NCBI GenBank assembly: GCA_029531795.1
Contig: JAPEIS010000001.1
Location: 1,550,001 to 1,614,000, forward strand
Source of the DNA: Sclerotinia nivalis
Lineage: Eukaryota; Ascomycota; Leotiomycetes; Helotiales; Sclerotiniaceae
Reading direction: 5' to 3'
DNA length: 64,000 nucleotides
Shown: in pieces, positions 1 to 12,220 of the stretch
Numbering within the stretch: position 1 is the stretch's first letter
How the letters are laid out: each line of letters begins with the position of its first letter
The notes under the pieces: generated by a model
Seen by the model: the letters and a program-made list of their open reading frames with translations, nothing else
Databases searched by the model: none
What the model was told of the DNA's origin: nothing
Position numbers and translations under genes: made by a program

Positions 1-478
1 TTGGTAGCGGTGGAAGGGAACCGTCGCCGTGATGTCTATCATGAGATGCTCGCCATTCTTCGTGGCCAGGTGTGTCCATCGATGAAGGAGCTGTAGATGC
101 TGCACTCAAGCGGGAGGAATTATCTGTGGTTGATGCGGTGTTCGTATTTGATGCTCCACTGCCACTTGAACTTTATCAGCTTATGCCAAGGGTACCCCCT
201 AGTTATAAATCCCCTGAATCTCCTAGGTGGATTCTCAGTACTAACCGATTAACAGTATTAACTTTCATGCCCTCAAAAAGATTGTCCTCCTTATGTGAAT
301 CCGCTGTACCACTTCCTCTAGCAAATCTCGCTCCACCGTCGAAAGATGGACCAGACTTATGCCCTCCGACTTGGGGACGCTCAAAGACCTTGAAGGAAGA
401 TTCGACAGGAGGTTCGGGATTTTCTAAAACATTTGCTGTTGACTTGCGTCGCCCAAAATTTTTCGGAATTAAAGGCAT
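1..478 (-). CDS. 5' part of an unrecognised protein-coding gene (truncated by window edge)
   Basis: The gene starts at the ATG at 478-476 and runs leftwards out of the window. Exon 1 (478-246) encodes MPLIPKNFGRRKSTANVLEN and continues with a basic and Gly-rich stretch. A likely 75-bp intron lies at 245-171 (donor GTTAGT, acceptor AAAG with a CTGAT branch-like site). Splicing restores an open frame through exon 2 (170 to the edge), which is rich in Ser, Thr, Asn and Ala and contains HEEWRASHDRHHGDG. About 134 residues are visible, mostly low complexity, as expected for the disordered N-terminus of a larger regulatory or scaffold protein. I do not recognise the family. The in-frame join across the intron is the best evidence that the gene is real; the exact acceptor could differ. 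Confidence 0.6.
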
Positions 479-1427
479 ATAGTTCGCGTTTGGTTACTGG
501 AAGACGAGATTGCCGGTCTCGAGCTTCTCAGTAGTAAGGATCGAAAAAGGGTATCCAAATATGGGATATGAGGCTTGGTGCCCTTTGTGTGCTTGATCTG
601 CAAAAGATTGAAGTGCTCGAAGATGAAATTTACCAGTCAATGTCGAAGAAAATCGTTCTGGACGTCGAGATGAATACGAGAGATTTCGTTGAAATGCGTG
701 CAAGAAAAGATCAGAGAACGGTCTATTGAAATGGGCACAGACGACGTTAGCAAGATCCTTTTGGAACAGTGAAATTCAGGTATCCAGTATTTCAATAGAT
801 CGATAGTTTATGAGAAGTTCAAGCTGTCGTAGGAAGGAATTGGTGTAGCTTTGGGCAAAAGCAGATGTGGTGTATTCGCCGAGCAAATACTCGGAAGGCA
901 AGGATGTGGATGTGTGAATGTTTGGTGGCAGAAAGGTGCTGAACATTTAAATACTCAAGGCCAGGCCAAAGATTGGGTATCAAAAAATGGTAGTGAATGA
1001 GTATCGATTCTGATAAACATATTCTGTGGGCGCCAAAGACTTTGAAGTTGGGAAATTGTGTCGGGGAAGTAATTGAGCTGAATTTTCAGTTTGTTGATGG
1101 GCGCAGTTTAAAAATAGAAATTTGAAGCCAAACCAAACTGAAGGGGAGACAATAGAGAGAAATCATATTTTGTAATGTTTACTTACCACAAGAGAGAGAA
1201 AATGAATCCAAAATACAACGATGGACGAAAAAGAGAATGAAGTAAAGAAAAAGCGATGGACTCAATAGACATGCAAATGCAATTCAATGGATTGAAGAAT
1301 TCAATATGAGATTTTGAGGTTAGGTAGAAAGATAGAGAGAGGAGCAAAACAAGAATTCTTCTCAATGAGAGACCATGTTAAGGGTGTACAAAAGTGGAGG
1401 TGGAATGTTTTGAAGGTGAGAAATTCA

Positions 1428-1612
1428 TGGATGGGTTGGATGACTTGAATGGGTTGGATGGGTTGGATGGGCTTGGATAGGTGAATTGATTACTGATTGG
1501 TCATACTAAGAGCTTGCTAAAAGCCTTTTCTACTAGGGACCCAAGGAAGTTTTTATTAGATTGTACAGTGGTTGTGGTGGTTATAGTGGTTATAGCGGTT
1601 ATAGTGGTTATA
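1428..1612. repeat. Two adjacent short tandem repeats (GGTTGGATG-type and GGTTATAGT-type)
   Basis: GGTTGGATG-like nonamers are repeated imperfectly at 1428-1480, and GGTTATAG(T/C)-like nonamers four times at about 1576-1611. Both are in noncoding sequence and look like ordinary minisatellites. Confidence 0.75.
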
Positions 1613-1959
1613 TAGTGTCTATAGCGTCTGCCTTTAAGGTTACTGTAGCCCGTAGCTTACCTATTTTGATGCCTAAAAGGTGGAAGAACACTGTCTTAAC
1701 ACTGTCTTGCTTCATTCAATTGACGTTGTATTTTTCTTGGTACCGTGATGAAAATGTTACTCGATGCGTGAAGATTAATATAGGTAAGTGAATTTGTGGT
1801 AACAAAAAAGAAAACATTTTCTCATCCTCCTTCTTCTCCTATTTCGTAGAAGTTTTTGTTGTTTATATAGTGATTCTAGTATCTATATATAGCTTTACAT
1901 CCTTCAACCCCTTATCATCTAATCATCGCTCATAAAACCAAATGCTTTCTCAACCTCTC

Positions 1960-2004
1960 CATCACTTCATCACTTCATCACATCATCACATCATCACATC
2001 TTCA
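1960..2004. repeat. CATCA/TCATCACAT microsatellite
   Basis: Imperfect TCATCAC(A/T) units are repeated about seven times in an intergenic pyrimidine-rich stretch. Confidence 0.75.
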
Positions 2005-3889
2005 CCCCCGCCTCTTATTTCTTCACCATTTACGGAGTATATATCTTCATGTATATGCACATACACATGTCCGTATGTATCATTCTTCTTTTGTTCGTTA
2101 CCGTGACACTAATGATAAACAAAAATGCATCCCTGAGCATGTGGAAAGCGTGCAAGACTCGATAGGCTGAGAGGGAGAAATCCTATTCCTTTTCTATCCT
2201 CTTGCATGATGCCTCTTCCCAAGTCTCTCTTGCCCCTGGTACTTTTTTTCGGCGTTGCACAAAGAGAATCCTTCAGCAATACTCCGTACTCGAGAAGTGC
2301 GTACCGTAAATCTTTTGGTCAATGCCGTGCCGTCAGCCAGAGAAACATTCAGCCACCATAATACGATCAATCTCGTTTGGTTTATTATCATTACTACTTT
2401 CTACATATGCATTTCGAAGCATATGTAAAAAGTTCATTAATCTCATGCACTCACCTCACTAGGTACTTCACCAGATCATTCATCAACACCCTACATAACC
2501 CGCATTTTACATAACGGGCGTACGAAAAAACTCGAGTACTAGACATTGTCTCTCAAAATCTCAAACTTAAAAATAACATTTTCACTAGAAGATTTCAAGG
2601 GGTTGGTTATACCGGATCCACCATCTTGCATTTAAATCGCATCACATCGGAATCCACAAAATATAAATCTTCACGCATGAAACCCTCTCAAGACCCTTTC
2701 GACATGACGTCTTTTCCGCATTCCGCTATTCTGACCATACGATGCCCGCAAGTACAAATAGTAATACGAGTTTGTAGATCAAATCTTTTATTACTCGGTG
2801 CACTTTTCAAACCTTCATCCATTCAATCGATACACGTGCATTATTTAGACACAGCCTCAGACACCTGAAAGGAAATAAATAAGTACCTTGGAATTTCTGG
2901 AACGCTCAAATAAGATAATTCAATAGGTATCACATACGATTTCCGAAAATAGGATCATTAAACTCCCCCTCCCTCGTCACTTCTTACTTTTGCTACCTAG
3001 ACAACCAGCCGCGCGATGGACAAAATAAACCGCATGCCAAAATTTGAATATATTAATTAATAAGTCTCATACCTGGCACTCCTCAAGGTTCCAATACAGA
3101 TTTGCCATTCATATTTCTCTTTAAGCTTAAATACTTTCCTTTTTTCTGTTCTCATTATCTCAATTCAAGCTGGACAATCATACATAGGCTTTTCAATATC
3201 CTTAAGATCTGACGATCAAATGGCCTCTCAGGCTTAGATGCTTCTAGGATATCATTTTGGTTTACGATCTATTGATCTATTGACTTATTCTATCTACCTC
3301 ATGCCTGCTAAAAACCCTAGCGTCTAATAACTCTGTATTATCCCCCTAACACGGAGCCTCCTCCTTCAACCCCTTTTCTATCTATTCCTTCATATATATC
3401 AACAAATCCCCCACATCAAATCATCCACATGAAAATCTCTAAACATCTAATTAATTAATATGAACAAAAAATCCATGAACGGATCAACAAAATCTCCTTC
3501 CTTCACACGATACGGAAACAATTTCAAAAACTCGACAATACAGTAGGTAGTGAGTAATAGGTACTCCAAGTAAAATTACTTACCCTGAGTATAAGCTCTC
3601 CTTACGATTTTCTTCCCCTTGGTCTATTTTCGTATGGTATGATGTGATCGTACTCTGTACTCTGTACTCTATACAATCATCTCCACTAAACTCTAGACGC
3701 TCTTTGCTTGCTTGTTCTTTAGGAAGGGTTCCTTGCCTGCTCTGCTCATCGCATTACCCGGCGCCATTCGAGATCTACCTAGGTATTCAATGTACAAGGT
3801 AATCAACCCTGTATGTAAATCCTAGATTCTAGAATTTCTAAAATTTCTAGAAATTTATAGGACATGTAACATGTATAGTACTTCCTATA

Positions 3890-3945
3890 CTCTATACTTC
3901 CTATACTCTATACTTCCTATACTCTATACTCCCTAACCTATACCC
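3890..3945. repeat. 16-bp tandem repeat ACTTCCTATACTCTAT, about 3 copies
   Basis: Three nearly perfect copies of the 16-bp unit follow each other, then a decaying fourth copy. The repeat is noncoding and sits next to a CTCTGTA repeat near 3655. Confidence 0.8.
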
Positions 3946-4896
3946 TACCAATCTTATCCCGAGTATTCGAGTATATCAAACTCTATTCTTTTCTTTGATT
4001 AAAGTTTTCTTTTACTTTTCTTCTTTTTTTTCTTTTCTTCTGCATCCTGGATAACTCCTAGAGTTTATAAAATATATACTCTGCTTCGTACTCTGCTTCG
4101 TAATATCGATATCGATCTCGGAGACTACATCATCATTATCATACCTATCTAACTATCTATAGATAGATACCTACCTAGATGACCATTCCCAGCTTCAACC
4201 TTCAGCCATGAATCTACCACCAATTACACACAAACAACATCAAAATAAAAGAATCATCAATATAATACTATTTATCTATCTATCTATTATCCTATAGGCA
4301 TCAACTACAATATTCCGAAGAATCTAGAAACTACTACTATAAGTATGATTGAAACGAATGGCTCGCTGAATAATCATCACCCCTTTAATATACGATATAT
4401 AGGATTGTAGACAGATAGATGCATAGAAATACGAAGTATATACCAGACAGCAACTGCCACAATCAATCTAGCCCAGCGATGTCCAACAGACGACACCTAA
4501 CATCCATTCTCTCGATCCAAAGACTTCAACCCAACGACCGATAACGCAAAGTTCTTGACAGTCTCTATTTTTATGTATAATACATCGATAGATAGATTGT
4601 ATACGGGTATACTGGTATAGTATATAGACTTTGCCAGGATCTCCAATTTGATAGTAGGAAGTTCATTATTTGATTTTATTCTATTTTCCTATCAGTTGAA
4701 TAGAGAATAATGTATACGAATACACAAGGATGGGTTGTCATATAAATAATACAGTATTATACAGAAAGAAGAAGGGTTTAAGAATCTCGTCCTATGAGAG
4801 CATTTCTTCATGGACATCATCCGAAGAAGTTCAAAAAATAACTCCATAACAGTCTCAAAAATTTAGATAAAAAGCTTTCAATCACTAAATTCTACC

Positions 4897-6766
4897 TTAC
4901 TCACCCTGCTGCTGCATATGCGTAGGTAAATTCCAGCCCGCATAATCCTGATGAACAAACGCTCTATCAACCGTTGGAACCGATTCCAACACATACTGCA
5001 ACGATTCACCCAAATCATGACTGTCGCGAAGACTCATGCTTTCATCTAGCACAATATCGACTTCGACGTTGAGTTTGTCGCCGGCGTGGTAGGCTTGTAG
5101 GCCTTGGATTTGCTTGATGGTGCGTGCGAAACGCATGGTGAGGTAGAGGAGAACGTTGCGCTCGTCGGCGGTGGCGGCAGCACCGGTAAGATTACGGATG
5201 TGGCCGGCGGAGGTACCGGCCCAGTTTATGATGACGAAGAAGGAGAGCAAGAGACCTCCCAGAGCGTCAAGCCACCAAAGTTGGGCGTAGAAACCAACTG
5301 TTGTAGGTTGGTTAGACTAGAAGGAGAATGAACATTTTGTTGGGCTTACCGAGGGGGAAGATGATACTGAAGATGTTGAAAATCACGTCAGTCATGGCAT
5401 CTTGGGCAAGAGCTTGAACACTAGAGTTCTTGATCAGACGGCACCATAGCCAACAAAGTGCCTTGATGAAAATTGTTGAAGACATGATAACGATGGCTGG
5501 TAGAGTAAGCTCGATAATGGCACGATCGTCCGAGGAGAGGCGATAGAAACACTCTAAAGCCACTTGAAAGAAAGACGTGACCATGATGACACTGAAGCTA
5601 TATCGTCATTACGTTAGCATTTGCTTAAATGGGATAAATCAAAATCTCCTCTTGAGCAAGCGAAAATCTATGAAACATGAGGGGAGTGCTTACACAAGAA
5701 CACCAATGGGCTCCAGGCGCCGACGACCAACAGGATACGAATACTGATCTTGACGTTCGATCATTTTAGTGGTCGTGAAAACGATCGCTGTACTGAGAAA
5801 ATCCAATCCGGCGTCGACAAGACTAGCAAGAACCGAGAGAGAGCTTGTTAGCACGATGACGGCAATTTTTCCAGCCAGAAGAACTGTGTTGGCAATTAAA
5901 TTGATATAAATCGCGATCTGCACAATCCTATCACCACTCTCCACACTGTCATCCTCCATGCCGGGAATTTCAGGCTTTGGCCCATCGTATTCGCTGTCTC
6001 CCTCGAAGAGAAGAAGAGGTGTCTCTTCCGTTACCTTGTAAATCTCTCGGGGTGTCCGTTTTATTCTCTTCGGCACGGATGTAGAGCTGTTGCCATTGCT
6101 TGTTGGGGTTTCTAGTTCCGGGGGAGTACGCGGTTCTTCTGATATCGTAGTGGGCACTTTAAATCGCCCACTGCATGCATTGTGTTCGTATTCATTCAAG
6201 AGGTCATGAGGTATCGAAGAATCAAGTAGCCGATCAATGTAAATATATTGTTGAATGAGAGAATTCGTTCGTTCGTAGTACTGGCGTCTGTGAGACCTAT
6301 CAGTTTTGGTCATAAGGCTGAATGTTTGCGCCCGGGTGACACTTTGAGTGACCTACATCGATTTCTTCATGCCCTTCAACTCTTCCTCGGTTTTCCAATA
6401 CCTCTCCCATTTATATCGCGGATTGCTGTTGCCAATAAGGCGTTGACTACGCATCTGAGGTCCATTGAGAACAGCACTCAGACGTCTCTCACTGAGATCA
6501 TCGCGGTCGTCAAATACACTACGAGGGCGCTCTTCATCATCCGACGATTCTCTACCTAGAATCGATGCGGACGTACGCCGGATGGTAGCCAATGATCCAT
6601 TCGAATGATTCTTGATAAGTCTAGACAAGGCGCCTTGTCCATGTGTTGCCATAGGGCTTGTACTTTCTGTATTGAGAGGCTGCCAATTCGAGAATCCCTG
6701 GTACCGGCCAATTTTACCATTGTGTTTCGGTGGGCTCGAAGAGGATGGGATGTTGTCGTCAGTCAT
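4897..6766 (-). CDS. Cation diffusion facilitator (CDF) transporter, Mn-type candidate
   Basis: Four exons: 6766-6357, 6296-5694, 5597-5350 and 5297-4897 (TAA), giving 553 residues. Introns are 60, 96 and 52 bp; the last two have CTAAC branch sites, and all phases join cleanly. The N-terminal ~255 residues are hydrophilic and probably cytosolic. A CDF membrane domain follows. Transmembrane helix 2 carries DAGLD (D298, D302) and helix 5 carries DAMTD (D404, D408), the paired metal-site acidic motifs. A C-terminal domain with GDKLNVEVDIVLDESMSLRD matches the cytosolic CDF dimer domain. DxxxD in both helices, instead of the HxxxD common in Zn carriers, suggests Mn or Fe export into an organelle by proton antiport. 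Subfamily assignment is inference. The stretch AHAGDKL near residue 480 fits the conserved start of the C-terminal domain. Confidence 0.9.
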
Positions 6767-9054
6767 TTTGCTAACGGCAGATTCAAAAGTGTCATAAAAC
6801 TACGTTCATATTGAAGATCTGAGTTTTTTTGTAAGATAAGGTCGATCAAACACGCTCATAATCCGAAGTACATTGGCAAAGAAACCGCCAAGCGACGGGA
6901 CTCAACTAATCTTGCCGCTAGAGATACGCCCTTACTGAAAGCATCATGTTAAAGAAACGTTGGTATGCGATCATCTATGCAGCATCACAATCGGATTTAT
7001 ATACATATATTTATACTCGAGTACATTTACAAAGGTAATCTAATCAGGTAATCATGAAGTAGGCGGATTCCATCATTAAGGTCTTCGGAAAATATCCACT
7101 TTTCCCCCGTTCGAGAACGGATTCTCACTGGGGAGGGCTTGCTGCTCACTTCATTGTGATGGCACCATCAAAAGTTTCAAGGTGATTCAGACTTAAATTT
7201 ATATCACCTAGCACGTTCCCATTATCTGCTACTCTATTCATACAACTCACCATGAGTCAATTCATATGGCTCACGAGAAGCTGCATGTTGGTGGAGCGCT
7301 ATTTCAGCTACAGTTAAAGAGTTCCCTCGTTGAGCAACTTGGTTTGTTGATATTTGGGTTTTACTGCTGCAGGTGTATGTAAATACATCTACCATAGCCT
7401 CATACCTACTTACCGATACCAGTAGCTTGAAGAGCCAGTGAATTTGATCTTGAGTGATATTAGAAGGTGGATTCGAATTCTACCAAAGGTACCTAGGTAA
7501 GAGTCGTACTTAAAGATTCAGATAGGTAGCCATTGATATCCTGCCAAGAGGGATGTTTATAATCAGAGATGTGTCGTAATGAAAAAAACTGCGGATATCA
7601 TTATCATCATCCATCACCATCAATGCCAGAAGGATTTCTGTGCAACAAACACAAATGATTAATAAATTTCAAACAAGTTCCAGGAATATTTCTGTACCTT
7701 ACATCCATCCATCCATCCACATGTTTGGTCCCTGTACGAGGACAGAAAAGCTCTGGCCATGACTTTACAGGGTCCTGTTGGGCCGATGATTTTGATACCG
7801 TAATTCGTAAGGCAAATCACAAGCCATAACCTAATGAGCAGGAGGGGTTCCGTTGGTTGAGTTTGGAATAAATGAAGAGTGAAGAGGGAAGTATTTTTGT
7901 GTCAGGATTTACTTAGAAAACTCGAGTACATTAAAAGAAGCTTACAGGAAGTCAGATCTTAATATTAGATATGTCAACTTACCAACTTGCCAAGCTGTGT
8001 GAATATTTACATTGAACTGGGTGAATGCAAAGTTACATGCCATTCCCTTTTTAATCTTACTCATTCACATGGTTATGAGATGAAGCTGTACCGGTTATTG
8101 TATGGCATGAAAAGCATTATCGTACCAAAAGTAATCTAGCAATACGGAGGTTTGCGAGTCCTAGCATGGTAAGGCTTCTTTAAGCGATTGTAGAACTCCC
8201 CAAACGATAAGCATTTCGCTGTCGTCGAGTCGTATCAAACAAAATCAACAACTGCAAACCTCATGCTGGTACTAGCAAAATAAAGTCACTCAATCCGAGA
8301 TCCAGAAGCGCATCTTTATTTACATCTTGTTTTTTCGTGTAAGTCGATACTCTTTCTGGTTTATTGTTGTTTGGTACAGCGTTTTAGGTCTATCTTTGGG
8401 TCTTGAAGTGGAAATAGACTCGAGAGCCAACAAGTGTTTGATTTGTCTTTCAATGATGCGCTCTAGGACATTCACCCATCCTCAGATACATTCCGTGAGG
8501 ATAGAAGTTCTTGCTAACACATATGTGGTCCCAGATGAAGGAGCGATTCGCAAATACAAAAACGGCAACCCCCACTCGTCGCGAACAACTTTAAGTCGGC
8601 TTGAGAAAATCAAATACTGTTTTGGGTTCAATATCCAACATTTTGTTGGCGCTTATCATAATATTCAATTCTAGAGGAAAGTCTACATTAAGGGCCCGCA
8701 TCTTTGAAGGCAATTCTTTGGGTTCATACCAATAGTCTGCGGCACAGATAGTCGAGATTACCTCATTTCGTCTTTGATTTCAGCGACGTTTCCCCTCCAA
8801 AGCTATAAACACCAACGAGCTCGAACAAAGAACTACGTATTCAAATAGCTCTGCTACTCCGGAGTTCACAAAGCTTCATAGTTATTTTCGCAGTCCCATC
8901 GAATCAACCAATCATTGCATGCGATTTATTTGGATATCCGCACGTTGCTAAGCCTCACTGACTTGCACTGCCACCGTGCCTGTAAGGCTCACTTCTAGAC
9001 AAGACAACCTCGCAATATTTCGATATTTTTAGAAGGAGCAAACAAACTTTCGTC
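6767..9054. promoter_or_regulatory. Shared upstream region of the divergent CDF transporter and CRZ1 genes
   Basis: These 2.3 kb separate two genes read outwards, so they should hold both promoters and 5' leaders. No ORF here has an ATG start plus family features; the longest (8327-8674, +) begins only with TTG. A TACCTAGGTA palindrome lies at 7490-7499 and an ACTCCGGAGT palindrome near 8853. I found no convincing calcineurin-dependent response element by eye. Confidence 0.5.
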
Positions 9055-11255
9055 ATGGATTCACAACGTGGAAGGTCTCCATCTGGAGGTCACCAACATA
9101 TAAGGAATCATTCTCCATCCCCGCACCCTTTCCAAGATATGAATGGATTAGGCATTGCTTTGGATCCTTCGAATATCAACAACCACCAACAATTCCAGGA
9201 TAACTTTAATAACCAAAACACAACACTGCCTACATATGTTGATAACAACGATTTCTTGAATCAAGGTCAGCAATTTACTCAAGGCGGACTTGGAGAGACC
9301 AATTTTGCGCCAAGCCAGGCCCAGGACTTTTCCCAATTCAAACAAGAAGACCAATCATCCTTTGCTCCCCCACAGCGAACCTTTACCCAAGAGCTTCTAA
9401 GTGCCAATTTTGACGGAGATTTCTCATTATATCCTAACACAAGTGGACAGAACGAGCAATTTGATCAGTCTTTCTTCATGAATGAGCTTGCGCCTCAACC
9501 TGGGAACCCATCTATCAATCCTGCAGAGTTGAATATGTCATCTCCCGCTCACACACCAACACCACCGAGTTTAATGCCGCGTGACTCCCGTTCGCCATCT
9601 TCCGCTCATCAATCCCCATCTTTCAACCAGGGCCCCTTTCAACCATCATCAGGTCACTCACGAAACGCATCACTTGGCCCAGAGAGTGCTGCTTTCCCCA
9701 TTGGACATAATCCCGGTGATTGGAGTATGATGCCCCCGCAATTCACAGGCCATCGTAGAACACCGTCTGAATACTCAGATATTTCATCCGCCGCTCATTC
9801 TCCTAATTTGGGTCACCACGATAGCTTTGAAGCGATTGAGCAACAGCACTCACCAATGCAACATCCCCAAGACTCTATTTACCAGGACGTTCTCGCAATA
9901 GGCTCTTTTTCTTTGGCTGACACAAGTCCTCGTCCTGGCATCAGTCCCGGTCATAGTCCTGCAATATCACCGCGACTTGGGCCTCAACAGATACCAAATA
10001 TGGATCAACAGAATGTCTTTATGCTAAATGCGAACAATGGCTTTCCTTCGCAAAACATCTACAATCAAGTACAAGAATCATTCCCACGGATGCAACATAA
10101 CAGTTCTTTGGATATGGGACAAGCGCAACAAATGGTACCACCTGAGATAAATGTAGAATTTGCGCCGGCATCGAGACAGAACAGTTTTGATCCTCCAAAA
10201 TCTGCCCTTGACCAAGATGCGTTGACTCCACCTGATCGAGGTAAGTGACTATTGATTTCACATACACGTGATTGTAACTAATAATTTTAGGTCGTCGTAG
10301 GAGAGCTGTCTCGGACCCGTATAATAGTCCCCGCCCTCATAGTCCTTCAATCACCTCTCCCTTGATGAGGGATTCTCTGTCTCCATCAGGACACGACTCG
10401 TCGGCATCGCGCTCGTTATCACCGAATGATCGATCTGGAGCAACTTCACCTGGCCGACGTCGACAATCCACGTCATCCCTGCCGAATCGGGATTATATTC
10501 TCGGTTTGGCGGATCCTGATTATCAGGCGGCATCGTCTGATAATGGGAGTGCGAAGCGGGTTCAAAAACATCCAGCAACTTTTCAATGTAATCTTTGTCC
10601 AAAGCGGTTTACCCGGGCCTACAATCTTCGTTCTCATTTGCGTACTCATACTGATGAGCGACCTTTCGTCTGCACGGTTTGCGGCAAAGCATTTGCACGC
10701 CAACATGACCGGAAACGTCACGAGGGTCTTCATTCTGGAGAGAAAAAGTTCGTGTGCAAAGGCGAATTGAAGCAAGCCGGTTCATGGGGTTGCGGCCGTC
10801 GCTTTGCTCGAGCTGATGCATTAGGTCGGCATTTTAGATCTGAAGCTGGCCGAATCTGTATCAAACCTCTTCTGGACGAAGAAAGTCTGGAAAGACAACG
10901 ATTATGGCAAGAGCAAAGAATGCAAAATATGCATATGCAACAGCAGCCTATGGGTCAAGATCACAATGGCTTCCCTGTGGATACTAGTGGAACTTACGGC
11001 TTACCCGCTGCACTTCTTGCACAATATCCTGCTCTAGCGAATCTAAGCTGGTCAGAGATGCCTCAAGGTGATAATAATATTGATGATGATCATAGTGGCA
11101 GGAGCAGTTTCGATGCCAGCGGCTCTGAATATTACGATGAGGGTGATGAAGGGGGGTACCTTTCTAGTGGTCCCGGTCCACAACATGGTTACCCTCAACC
11201 TCAGATGGCGGAAGCATACAATACTGGCTACACGAGTGACATGAGTGGTCGATAG
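9055..11255 (+). CDS. crz1: CRZ1-like calcineurin-responsive C2H2 zinc-finger transcription factor
   Basis: Two exons (9055-10240, 10291-11255, TAG) with a 50-bp intron (GTAAGT...TTTTAG) encode 716 residues. The first ~360 residues are Gln/Asn- and Ser/Pro-rich, typical of a disordered regulatory region phosphorylated in resting cells. PEINVE at about 363-368 matches the PxIxIT-type calcineurin docking motif. A basic RRRRAVSDP stretch follows at the splice junction. Two classical C2H2 fingers lie at about 493-515 and 521-543, followed by an atypical third finger with a long insertion (549-584; [12 protein letters not shown]...[11 protein letters not shown]), the arrangement known in CRZ1/CrzA. 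The C-terminus is acidic (DEGDEGG). Role from family knowledge: on calcium rise, calcineurin dephosphorylates it, it enters the nucleus and activates ion-homeostasis and wall genes. Start ATG follows a stop-rich leader. Confidence 0.95.
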
Positions 11256-12220
11256 CTACTTTGTAATGGCAGTCAGCTTGATGCACATACGCATCGATTC
11301 TTCTTTGTTACTTCACGGGTTATCGACTTGTAGAGAGGACTTTCAGGTATTGATGAGGTTTTCTTTTGGCGCTTTTAGATACCACGAATTCTTTTGTTGG
11401 GTTTTATGTTATGGTTTACTGCGGTGAGCGGCAGATGCTTCATAGGTTCTCTTAGTTTATTGACTCTTTTTGGATTACGCGATCTTGAGAGAGTGGACAT
11501 GGTTGGTTCAATCTTGCGAGATTTTCAGCGAATGAATCTTAGAATGATACACCTATAAAATTATGTCTTATGATGCATTCGTATCTGAAATCTTGCCGTG
11601 TTCTTGGTGTACGAATATATATGATGGATGCATTTGGAGAGGTTGTGATTTAAATGTTCCAGTTGAATCCAACAATCACAACGCCTCTCATTGTTTGACT
11701 GCAGTCTGGACGAATTATTGCCCTGGTCATGAAGTGGAATCACATATAAAGATACCTAGTACGCGAAGGAATATAAAGGTTACTAGGTGTGTAATGATAA
11801 TGGGACGGTTCGCCTTATGAAGAGATTCAGATATGGATGTGGATGTGAAAATCTGGGGGAATGAATTGTTTTCGTGAATCGTGATATTATTTTATATGTG
11901 CGAGAGTATTCCTTTAAATGCTGAAAATGAGCTCTTTGCGCCCAAATGGCTATTCAGCCAGCGAAACTCAATAGAATTTCAAAAGGTTTCAAATTCTTCA
12001 AAATATAGGTAAGTTTTTATTGTTGCGAAAGTGTGTGATATTTGAGCTTCTATACAAATTATAGAAAGAGCTTACGGACGGCAGAACTACACTAGCGCAT
12101 ATATGCCTTAATTCTAAGGCCACAATCCTCACAAGTTATCAAGACCGCAACAGAATACTCAAATCCTCTCATTTTCAATATTTTACGCCAAAACCTCCTT
12201 GTCGCTAATTCTACAAAGCT
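11256..12220. other. Intergenic region between convergent CRZ1 and reductase genes
   Basis: This stretch holds the 3' ends of two convergent genes. It is AT-rich, with only short unsupported ORFs on both strands near 11560-11820. Confidence 0.5.

Larger units (their letters stand above)
479..4896. other. Intergenic region, AT-rich, many simple repeats, no supported gene
   Basis: This stretch lies between the divergently read left-edge gene and the 3' end of the cation transporter. Only short ORFs without family signatures occur, and none of 60 codons or more lies between about 2870 and 4896. Its right end should hold the transporter's 3' UTR and its left end the promoter of the left-edge gene. 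Simple repeats are dense: GGTTGGATG units near 1430-1480, GGTTATAGT units near 1576-1611, CATCA/TCATCA units near 1963-2000, ACTTCCTATACTCTAT units near 3890-3940 and CTAT units near 4270. Two copies of the recurring TACGGAGTA word lie at 2031 and 2280, and one TACCTAGGTA palindrome at 3776. Confidence 0.6.

Noticed and set aside
7468..7486. T-arm-like GTGGATTCGAATTCTAC near 7468
   Set aside because: No matching acceptor stem is present upstream, and the stem has a weak pair.
8327..8674. 115-codon plus-strand frame upstream of CRZ1
   Set aside because: It starts with TTG, with a first ATG far inside, and shows no recognisable domain.
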